Shown here piece after piece: positions 15,207 through 22,418 of a stretch of DNA of 64,000 nt. Each line of letters starts with the position of its first letter. Positions within the stretch are counted from its first letter, which is position 1. A program made the position numbers and the translations under genes. The notes beneath the pieces are model-generated. The model saw only the letters and a program-made list of their open reading frames with translations. It ran no database searches and had not been told where the DNA came from. The DNA is from an uncultured Prevotellaceae bacterium (lineage in GTDB: Bacteria > Bacteroidota > Bacteroidia > Bacteroidales > Bacteroidaceae), in the NCBI GenBank assembly GCA_902775475.1, contig CACYME010000007.1:13373-77372 (forward strand), in the 5' to 3' direction.

Positions 15207-15974
15207 ATGGCAAAGAACAAACTGCTACTACCCTTCGCGCTGCTCGCCATGATGGCCGCCGGGTGCACCTCGCACTACGAGATTGCCAGCGTGAGCCGCC
15301 AGCGCCTGCTGATAGACAACCGTTACGATCGCCAGCCCGACGCCGACGCCGCTGCCTTCCTGGCTCCCTACAAGGCGAAGGTGGACTCGGTGATGAGCCC
15401 GGTGATGGGCATCGCTGCCCGCGACATGGACAAGCGGCGCCCCGAGAGCGAAATCTCGAACCTGCTGCCCGACATCCTGATGTGGGCCAGCCGCGACTAC
15501 GGCGAGCAGCCCGACTTCGCCGTGTACAACATCGGGGGCATCCGTGCCGCGCTATCGAAGGGCACGGTGACCTATGGCGACATCAACGACATAGCACCGT
15601 TCGAGAACAAGATTGCCTTCACCACGCTCACCGGCGCGAAGGTGCTGGAGTTGTTCCAGCAGATAGCCCACCGCGGCGGCGAGGGCGTCAGCCACGGTGT
15701 GGAGCTGGTCATCACCAAAGACGGCCAGCTCGTCTCGGCACGCCTGAACGGACAGGAGATAGACCCACAGCGCCTGTACCGCGCCGTCACCATCGACTAC
15801 ATCGTGCAGGGCAACGACGGCATGCCCGCCTTCCGCGACGGCACCAACCTGCGCTCGCCACAGGGCGAACTGGACAACTCGCGCTTCCTCATTATGAACT
15901 ACTTTAAGGCCATGCACGCCCAGGGAAAGGTCGTGGACGCAAAGGTCGAAGGCCGCATCAGACTACAGCCTTAA
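15207..15974 (+). CDS. 5'-nucleotidase C-terminal domain lipoprotein (split UshA-type)
   Basis: The start is at 15207 (MAKNKLLLPFALLAMMAAGC), giving 255 residues with a lipobox at LMAAGC-like AMMAAGC. The body matches the substrate-binding C-terminal domain of UshA-type 5'-nucleotidases: SNLLPDILMWASRDYG, DFAVYNIGGIRAALSKGTVT, YGDINDIAPFENKIAFTTLT, ELVITKDG and VTIDYIVQGNDGMPAFRDGT. The catalytic metallophosphatase domain is not in this gene but in the next one, so the enzyme is split with domain order reversed. A TAACTTTGC element (15175-15183) supplies the promoter. The product is probably exported and acts on nucleotides outside the cytoplasm. Confidence 0.85.
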   Translation: MAKNKLLLPFALLAMMAAGCTSHYEIASVSRQRLLIDNRYDRQPDADAAAFLAPYKAKVDSVMSPVMGIAARDMDKRRPESEISNLLPDILMWASRDYGEQPDFAVYNIGGIRAALSKGTVTYGDINDIAPFENKIAFTTLTGAKVLELFQQIAHRGGEGVSHGVELVITKDGQLVSARLNGQEIDPQRLYRAVTIDYIVQGNDGMPAFRDGTNLRSPQGELDNSRFLIMNYFKAMHAQGKVVDAKVEGRIRLQP

Positions 15975-15978
15975 TCTT

Positions 15979-16020
15979 CAGACCTTAGACCTCAGACTTT
16001 AGACGGCAGACCATAGACGG
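15979..16020 (+). repeat. Six tandem heptamers between the split nucleotidase genes
   Basis: Six consecutive 7-base units of pattern YAGACNN (CAGACCT TAGACCT, CAGACTT, TAGACGG, CAGACCA, TAGACGG) fill the gap, starting four bases after the stop. They do not interrupt a gene. Confidence 0.85.
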
Positions 16021-16058
16021 TGGCACCGCCACAAATAACCCCCCAAAAAACAACGATT

Positions 16059-16907
16059 ATGAGACGACTTACGCTAATAGCCCTATCATTTATCATTTAT
16101 CATTTATCATTTAGCCCCGCAGGAGCGCAGACGCAGCTCACCATCCTGCACACCAACGACACCCACTCCACCATCCTGCCGCTGGGCCGCAACCTGGCCG
16201 ACACCATGCTGGCCGACCGCGGCGGCTACCTCCGCCGCATCGCCATGCTCAACGAAGAACGGCAGAAAGACCCGCAGCTGCTTCTCTTCGACAGCGGCGA
16301 CTTCTCGCAGGGCTCCGCCTTCTACTCGATGTTCGAGGGCGACGTGGAGATAGGGCTGATGAACCAGATGAAATACGACGCCGTGACCATCGGCAACCAC
16401 GAGTTCGACTTCGGCCTCGACAACATGATTCGCCTGTTCAAGATGACCCAGTTCCCCATCGTCTGCTCTAACTACGACTTCGCCGACACCGAGCTGAAGG
16501 ACATCGTCAAGCCCTACGTCGTGCTCAAGCGCCGCGGCGTGAAGATTGGCCTCTTCGCCCTCTGTCCCCCGCTCGAAGGCCTCGTCTTCACCAAGAACTA
16601 TGGCCCGCTGCGCTTCCTCGACCCCGTGGAGGTGACCAACCAGATGGTGGACATCCTGCGCAACCAGAAGAAGTGCGACTACGTCATCTGCCTGAGCCAC
16701 CTCGGCTGGCAGGTCAGCGAGTATCCCGACAACCGCTTCATCCAGCAGACCCGTGGCGTAGACCTCGTGCTCGGTGGCCACACCCACACCTACTTCGACG
16801 AGCTGCAATACGAGAACAACGCCGACGGCCGCCCCATACCCGTTGACCAGAACGGCAAGCACGCCGTCTTCGTGGGCAAGCTGCTGCTCACTTTCAACAA
16901 GAAATGA
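16059..16907 (+). CDS. Exported metallophosphatase, catalytic half of a split 5'-nucleotidase
   Basis: The protein has 282 residues. The signal peptide reads MRRLTLIALSFIIYHLSFSP with cleavage near AGAQ. The UshA-type catalytic domain follows with ILHTNDTHSTILP, LLLFDSGDFSQGSAFYS, AVTIGNHEFDFGLDNM, CLSHLGWQVSEYPDNRF and DLVLGGHTHTYFDELQ, containing the expected metal ligands. It ends after the first domain, consistent with a partner in the gene before it. The signal-peptide region is coded by four exact 7-base repeats (16085-16112), so slippage would shift the frame. The next gene starts 24 bases after its stop. Confidence 0.88.
   Translation: MRRLTLIALSFIIYHLSFSPAGAQTQLTILHTNDTHSTILPLGRNLADTMLADRGGYLRRIAMLNEERQKDPQLLLFDSGDFSQGSAFYSMFEGDVEIGLMNQMKYDAVTIGNHEFDFGLDNMIRLFKMTQFPIVCSNYDFADTELKDIVKPYVVLKRRGVKIGLFALCPPLEGLVFTKNYGPLRFLDPVEVTNQMVDILRNQKKCDYVICLSHLGWQVSEYPDNRFIQQTRGVDLVLGGHTHTYFDELQYENNADGRPIPVDQNGKHAVFVGKLLLTFNKK
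16085..16112 (+). repeat. (ATCATTT)4 tract inside the signal-peptide coding region
   Basis: There are four exact copies of ATCATTT. Because 7 is not a multiple of 3, gain or loss of one unit would put the metallophosphatase out of frame. Confidence 0.9.
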
Positions 16908-16931
16908 CAAAAACACTACTACTTAAAGACT

Positions 16932-18320
16932 ATGAAACGAACAGCTATTATCCTTTCCCTTTTGCTCTGCGCCGTGGTCTTCTGCACCGCGCAAGTGAAC
17001 GACTCGAACACGCCGCTGCACCTGATGAAGCCCGACTACCGGCTGGGCTACGGCATCTCCACCCCGCAGGAGGTGAAGGCCACGATGGACCGCGTGCTCC
17101 GCTACATCGCCGCCGTGACGCCCGCACGGCTCGTCGACGGCAAGACGAAGAAAGCCGTCACCAACATGGCCGACATCACGGCTGACACCAAGCTGGAGCA
17201 GGGCGACTTCCGCCTGACGAGCTACGAGTGGGGCGTGACCTACAGCGCCGTGCTGGCCGCCTACGAGGCCACCGGCGACACGGCCTACCGCGCCTACCTC
17301 TACGACCGCTTCCGCCTGCTGCGCGACATCGCACCCCGCTTCCGCCAAATCTATCAGGACGACAAGCGAATCGACGGGAACATCCGCCGTGTCATCGACC
17401 CGCATGCCCTCGACGATGCCGGGGCCATCTGCTCGTCGATGATCAAGACCGAGCTGGCCGACCCCTCACTGCAGCTGCGACCGCTCATCGACAGCTACGC
17501 CTCCTTTATTATTAATAAGGAGTACCGCCTCAGCGACGGCACATTTGCACGCACGCGTCCGCAATATAACACGGTGTGGCTCGACGACATGTTCATGGGC
17601 ATCCCCACGGTGGCGCAGATGGGCCGCCTGACGGGCGACACGCACTACTATGACGAGGCCGCCGCGCTGGTGCTCAGCTTCGCCAGCCGCATGTTCGTAC
17701 CCGAGGCAGGGCTGTTCCGCCACGGATGGGTGGAGGCCATGTGGCCCCATCCCGCCTTCTTCTGGGGGCGCGCCAACGGCTGGGCCATCCTGACGATGTG
17801 CGAGGTGCTCGACGCGCTGCCCGCCAACCACGCCCAGCGCGAGCAAATCATGGAGCTGCTGCGGGCCCACGTGTGCGGACTGGCTCAGCGACAGGGCACG
17901 AACGGCTTCTGGCACCAGCTGCTCGACCGGCCTGAGACCTACGAGGAGACATCGTGCACCGCCATCTATGCCTACTGCCTGGCCCATGCCATCAACCAGG
18001 GATGGATTGATGCGCTGGCCTTCGGCCCCGTGGCACAGCTGGCCTGGCACGCCGTGGAGAGCGCCGTCAACGCCAAAGGCCAGGTGGAGGGCGTTTGCGT
18101 GGGCACGGGCATGGGCTTCGACCCCGCCTTCTACGCCTACCGCCCCACCCACGTGATGGCTGCCCACGGCTACGGCCCCGTCATCTGGGCCGGCGCCGAG
18201 ATGCTGAAGCTGCTCCGCCAGCAGCACCCGAAGATGAACGACTCTGCCGTGCAGTTCTATCCCGAGGAAATCAACACCAACCAGCCCATCTTCAACGTCG
18301 ACGGGTCTACGAGATTCTAA
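16932..18320 (+). CDS. GH105-type unsaturated (rhamno)galacturonyl hydrolase
   Basis: The protein has 462 residues with a signal peptide (MKRTAIILSLLLCAVVFCTA). The (alpha/alpha)6-barrel of the GH88/GH105 clan is indicated by TSYEWGVTYSAVLAAYEATG, RTRPQYNTVWLDDMFMGIPT (with the usual catalytic Asp region), HGWVEAMWPHPAFFWGRANG, WAILTMCEVLDALP and the C-terminal PTHVMAAHGYGPVIWAGAEM. The WGRANGW motif is characteristic. The enzyme would remove the 4,5-unsaturated galacturonyl residue left by pectin or rhamnogalacturonan lyases. The next gene follows with no gap (TAA then ATG) and encodes a lyase-like protein, which supports this role. Confidence 0.88.
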   Translation: MKRTAIILSLLLCAVVFCTAQVNDSNTPLHLMKPDYRLGYGISTPQEVKATMDRVLRYIAAVTPARLVDGKTKKAVTNMADITADTKLEQGDFRLTSYEWGVTYSAVLAAYEATGDTAYRAYLYDRFRLLRDIAPRFRQIYQDDKRIDGNIRRVIDPHALDDAGAICSSMIKTELADPSLQLRPLIDSYASFIINKEYRLSDGTFARTRPQYNTVWLDDMFMGIPTVAQMGRLTGDTHYYDEAAALVLSFASRMFVPEAGLFRHGWVEAMWPHPAFFWGRANGWAILTMCEVLDALPANHAQREQIMELLRAHVCGLAQRQGTNGFWHQLLDRPETYEETSCTAIYAYCLAHAINQGWIDALAFGPVAQLAWHAVESAVNAKGQVEGVCVGTGMGFDPAFYAYRPTHVMAAHGYGPVIWAGAEMLKLLRQQHPKMNDSAVQFYPEEINTNQPIFNVDGSTRF

Positions 18321-21300
18321 ATGCGCCACCTTCTGCTATTGATAGTTGCTGCCCTCCTGCCTTATGCGAAGGGAGCAGCCCTGTCGGCACTCGACGCCCA
18401 CCAGTTCAGCAGATACTGGCAGGTGGAGTCGGAGTCGCCCGACTACCGCGTGACGTTCATCGGCGACACCTGCGACATCGTCGCCCCCAAGGGGCTGACG
18501 CTCTGGCGCAAGGAGAAGCTGCGGGCCGACTGCGCCGTTGAGTACGACGTGCAGGTGGTGCTGGCCCCCACCCCTGCTGCGACCGACCGGCTGAGCGACA
18601 TGAACTGCTTCTGGCTGGCCAGCGACCCCGCTGCTAAGGACATCTGGAAGCGCAGCAGCTGGCGCAGCGGCATCTTCGCCCGCTGCTACTCGCTACAGAC
18701 GTACTACTTAGGCTACGGCGGCAACCACAACAGCACCACACGCTTCCGCCGCTACACCGGCGACGAGGCCGGCATCACCGACGAGAGCAAGCGCCCGGCC
18801 ATTCTGACGGAATATACCGATGCGGCCCACCTGCTGCAACCCAACCACTGGTATCACGTGAAGCTGCAGACCGCCGGAGGGCGCACGCAGATGTGGGTCG
18901 ACGGCGAGCCCATCGTCAGCTACCTCGACCCGGAGCCGCTCCGCGAAGGCTGGTTCGGCTTCCGCACCACGCTCTCCCACACCCGCATCACCAACTTCCG
19001 CAGCTACCCCGTCGAGCAGTCATCGCTGCAGACCACGGGCATCCCCCTGCACTGGATAGGCACCGACACCATCTCGCCCTACGTCACGGCGCTCATCTTC
19101 GGCATTCCCTTTGCCCCCGGCGAGCTGAAGGACGTCGACCGGCTGGCGCTGACGGGGAACACGCCGTCAGAAGCCTGGGTGACCGCCCGATGGCCCGATG
19201 GCTCGGTGAAGTGGGCCGGCATGTCGGCCGTGTCAAGGACGGGAAAGGAGCTGCGCGTCGTCCTGGCCGAGAAGAAGCCGAAGGCCAGCCCCTTCGTCAG
19301 TGAGACGGAAGACGAGTACATCGTGGGCAGCAGCGGCATCTTCACCTACATCCCCAAGCGCGGCTCGTGCATCATCGACAGCATCATCATGCGAGGCCAC
19401 CGCGTGGCTGGCAGTGCCCAGCTCGTGGCCACCACCAGCGACAGGACGTTCACTGGCATCATCGACGACGTCAGGCTGGAGCGCAGCGGCACCGAGCTCA
19501 CCGTGGTGCGCATCAGCGGCAAGCACGAGCAGTGGCTGCCGTTCACCGTCCGCCTCTACATCTTCAATCGCTGCCGGCAAATCAAGCTGGTCCATACCTT
19601 CCTCTACGACGGCGACGAGCAGCGCGACTTCATCACCTCGCTCGGCATCCGCTTCAACGTGCCCATGCGGCTGGAGCCCTACAACCGCCACGTGGCCTTC
19701 GCCACCAGCCTCCCCCAGAAAGGGAGCGCCTGCGGCGTCTGGGCAGAGTCCGTGCAGCCCCTCGACGGACGGCGCACGCTGACCAACCGCCAGGCGCAAC
19801 AGCGGCAGCGCGACGGCCGGCGCATCCCTGCCTACAGCAGCATGAGCCCCGGCGACCGGCGCCTCATCGACCACTGGGCGGCCTGGGACAGCTATCGCCT
19901 GTCGCAGCTCACCGACAACAGCTTTTCTATTCGCAAGCGAGCCACCTCGCAATCGCCCTGGATAGGCACGTTCACCGGCCAGCGTGCGCCGGGCTATGTC
20001 TTCGTGGGCGACACGGAGGGCGGCTTCGGCGTCTACATGCAGGACTTCTGGCAGTCCTATCCCTCCACCATCCAGATTGACCACGCCCGCAGCAGCGAGG
20101 CGCAGCTGACCATGTACCTATGGAGCCCCGAGGCCGAGCCGATGAACCTGTGCCACTACGACACCATCGCCCACGACCTGCAGGCCAGCTACGAGGACGT
20201 GCAGGAAGGACTCTCCACGCCCTACGGCATCGGCCGCACCACCACCCTATGGCTGGAGCCACAGCCCAGCTACCCCGGCCAGCAGCTCATCAGCGTGCAG
20301 GCGCAACTGCTCTACGACGACCCACGCGTGCTGCCCACCCCCGAATACCTGCACCAGAAGCGCGCCTTTGGCATCTGGAGCCTGCCCGGCACGGGAAAGG
20401 CCGAGCAGCGCCTTGCCCAGTACCTCGACTTCTACCGCGATGCCGTAGAGCAGCACAAGTGGTACAGCTTCTGGAACTACGGCGACTTCATGCACGCCTA
20501 CGACCCTGAGCGCCACTCCTGGCGCTACGACGTGGGCGGCTATGCCTGGGACAACACCGAGCTGGCCACGCCCATGTGGCTCTGGTACTCGTTCCTGCGC
20601 ACGGGCCGCACCGACGTGTGGCGCATGGCCGAGGCGATGACACGCCACAACGCCGAGGTGGACACCTACCACCTGGGGCCGCTGGCTCCGCTGGGCTCGC
20701 GCCACAACGTCAGCCACTGGGGCTGCGGCGCCAAGGAGGCACGCATCTCGCAGTCGGCGTTCCTCCGCTTCTACTACTACCTGACGGGCGGCGACGAGCG
20801 CACGGGCGACCTGATGCACGCACAGACCGACGCCGACAAGCTGCTCTATGACCTCGACCCCATGCGACTGGCCGAGCCACGCGAGAAATATCCCTGCAAC
20901 GCTCCCGCCCGGCTGCGCTTCGGCCCCGACTGGCTGGCCTATGCCGGCAACTGGATGACGGAATGGGAGCGCACGGGCAACGCCCATTACCGCGATAAGA
21001 TTCTGACGGGCATGAAGAGCGTGTCGCAGATGAAGAACGGCCTCTTCCACGGCAACCAGGCGCTGGGCTACGACCCCGCCACGGGCGTCATCAGCTACGA
21101 CGGCCCCGACGGCGTGACGCATGCCAACCACCTGGCCACCATCATGGGCGGCTTCGAGGTGATGAACGAATTGCTGAGCGACGGCTGCCTGTTGCCAAAC
21201 AACGCGCAGTCACTCAACCATCAACGCTCAACCCTCAACAACTTCAGGAGCACATGGCTCGACTACGCCCGGCGCTACAAGCAGATGGCCCAGAACCACT

Positions 21301-21542
21301 TCCCCGTTCGCCGTCTGCAGGCCTACAGCGCCTGGCAGCTGCGCTCTCCCAAGCTGGCCGCCGAGGCCTGGGCCGACCTGTGGGGGCGCATCGAGCACGA
21401 GGCAGCGCCGCAGTTCCGTATAGACCGCATCACCCCGCCCGACGTCCCCGCCCCCATCGACGAGTGGCACGGACTGAGCACCAACGACGCTGCCCTGTGG
21501 AGCCTCGACGCCATCTACATGCTCGAAACCATCGCTCCTTAG
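18321..21542 (+). CDS. DUF6250 plus PcRGLX/YetA-like exo-rhamnogalacturonan lyase-type protein
   Basis: The protein has 1073 residues and a short signal peptide (MRHLLLLIVAALLPYAKGAA). Residues about 20-235 form a laminin-G/DUF6250-like sandwich (HWYHVKLQTAGGRTQMWVDG, GWFGFRTTLSHTRITNFRSY). Residues about 245-380 fit the RIFT-barrel N-domain of PcRGLX/YetA proteins (GIPFAPGELKDVDRLALTGN, ARWPDGSVKWAGM). A beta-sandwich (about 380-680) and an alpha/alpha toroid (about 690-1070, with DGVTHANHLATIMGGFEVMN) follow. PcRGLX is an exo-rhamnogalacturonan lyase (PL26), and GH105 directly upstream would process its product. The family link is from memory of sequence patterns, so catalytic activity is inferred. 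Confidence 0.65.
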   Translation: MRHLLLLIVAALLPYAKGAALSALDAHQFSRYWQVESESPDYRVTFIGDTCDIVAPKGLTLWRKEKLRADCAVEYDVQVVLAPTPAATDRLSDMNCFWLASDPAAKDIWKRSSWRSGIFARCYSLQTYYLGYGGNHNSTTRFRRYTGDEAGITDESKRPAILTEYTDAAHLLQPNHWYHVKLQTAGGRTQMWVDGEPIVSYLDPEPLREGWFGFRTTLSHTRITNFRSYPVEQSSLQTTGIPLHWIGTDTISPYVTALIFGIPFAPGELKDVDRLALTGNTPSEAWVTARWPDGSVKWAGMSAVSRTGKELRVVLAEKKPKASPFVSETEDEYIVGSSGIFTYIPKRGSCIIDSIIMRGHRVAGSAQLVATTSDRTFTGIIDDVRLERSGTELTVVRISGKHEQWLPFTVRLYIFNRCRQIKLVHTFLYDGDEQRDFITSLGIRFNVPMRLEPYNRHVAFATSLPQKGSACGVWAESVQPLDGRRTLTNRQAQQRQRDGRRIPAYSSMSPGDRRLIDHWAAWDSYRLSQLTDNSFSIRKRATSQSPWIGTFTGQRAPGYVFVGDTEGGFGVYMQDFWQSYPSTIQIDHARSSEAQLTMYLWSPEAEPMNLCHYDTIAHDLQASYEDVQEGLSTPYGIGRTTTLWLEPQPSYPGQQLISVQAQLLYDDPRVLPTPEYLHQKRAFGIWSLPGTGKAEQRLAQYLDFYRDAVEQHKWYSFWNYGDFMHAYDPERHSWRYDVGGYAWDNTELATPMWLWYSFLRTGRTDVWRMAEAMTRHNAEVDTYHLGPLAPLGSRHNVSHWGCGAKEARISQSAFLRFYYYLTGGDERTGDLMHAQTDADKLLYDLDPMRLAEPREKYPCNAPARLRFGPDWLAYAGNWMTEWERTGNAHYRDKILTGMKSVSQMKNGLFHGNQALGYDPATGVISYDGPDGVTHANHLATIMGGFEVMNELLSDGCLLPNNAQSLNHQRSTLNNFRSTWLDYARRYKQMAQNHFPVRRLQAYSAWQLRSPKLAAEAWADLWGRIEHEAAPQFRIDRITPPDVPAPIDEWHGLSTNDAALWSLDAIYMLETIAP

Positions 21543-21593
21543 TCCATCTTGTGGGATTTCGTTCATCACCATTTCCCAGGTAGCTACTCACAG

Positions 21594-22092
21594 CTCTGAA
21601 TAAACAGAACTTCTTCCCGAAGGAAAGACGTTAAAGAAACTGAATGAATGTAAAGCCCTCATAAAAACAATGTTCAAAATCACCACAAGGAAAAGTTCGT
21701 CATGAAGAGTGATTCTGACTCGAAAATCGCCCTTTTCCAACCCTCTAAGAGCTGTTTCGCCGCGATGGCGAGGAGAAAAGCAGGCCGGTTTTTGCACATC
21801 AGCATCCATTCTGTGCAAAATTTGGGCGATTTTTAGGCATTTTTTTGCCTCGACACCCCCTTCTGTAAGCACGCCAAATTTTCAAAAGTCAACGCCTTTT
21901 GAAAATTTGGCGTTGACTTTTTTCAGCCGTCCGTTGCTTTTTTTCGCAAAAACAAACATAAACATCTCTATTCCAACTACTTAGCAAAACCTCTCAAAAC
22001 TCACGTTTTTTCGGCCAAAAAGTTTCTCGCGCAAAATTTTCAAAATTTGGAAGGGGTTGAAGTGTTCTTTTTCGGAACTGCATTAACAAAAT
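21594..22092 (+). repeat. Intergenic element family, copy 2 (subfamily B)
   Basis: This element of about 499 bp lies between convergent genes. It opens with CTCTGAATAAACAGAACTTC and a GTAAAGCCCTCATAAAAACA block, then AATGTTCA. It has the hairpin TTGCACA/TGTGCAA near 21794-21819 and the core palindrome near 21870-21924, and ends with CCTCTCAAAACTCACG, AAGTGTTC and a GGAACTGCATTAACAAAA tail. Copy 4 (49321-49821) matches it inverted over its full length. In this copy the alternative stem in the core is longest: ACGCCAAATTTTCAAAAG with CTTTTGAAAATTTGGCGT, 18 bp around a seven-base loop. Confidence 0.85.
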
Positions 22093-22134
22093 TTTAGAAA
22101 CAGGGCGACTAATTTGATGTACCATAGCTAATAG

Positions 22135-22257
22135 TTACAGACCCCACCCCTGCCCCTCCCCTCGAGGGGAGGGGAATGGCTACCGCCTTGTCCGTCGCAG
22201 GAACTCCGCATGGCACTCCCCTCCCCTCAAAGGGAGGGGCAGGGGTGGGGTCTGTAA
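22135..22257. repeat. G/C-rich element with 26-bp perfect inverted repeats
   Basis: Bases 22135-22160 (beginning TTACAGACCCCACCCCTGCC) are exactly complementary to 22232-22257. An inner pair, CCCTCCCC with GGGGAGGG, adds smaller hairpins. It lies about 160 bases from the end of the GH51 gene. Form and size suggest a MITE-like unit; it may also end both converging transcripts. The rest of the 876-base gap holds only copy 2 of the intergenic family. Confidence 0.75.
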
Positions 22258-22418
22258 TATCATATCGGCATCTATTGTAGTACAACAAATTGGACACCCT
22301 ATCTCAGAAAACCACTCCCCCAAAAACAATGGAACCGCTCCTTGCTTCGATTCCCAAGAGAATCAGAGCAAAAAGCGGCCCCAGAGACTTTGCCGCAAGG
22401 CACGGCTTGGAAAAGGCG

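Noticed and set aside
15979..16020. A CRISPR-like array
   Set aside because: The units are 7 bases and contiguous, with no spacers, and no cas gene is in the window.
22135..22257. Reading the G/C-rich inverted repeat as a simple rho-independent terminator
   Set aside because: The arms are far longer than needed, and no T run follows on either strand. A repeat element is the better description.
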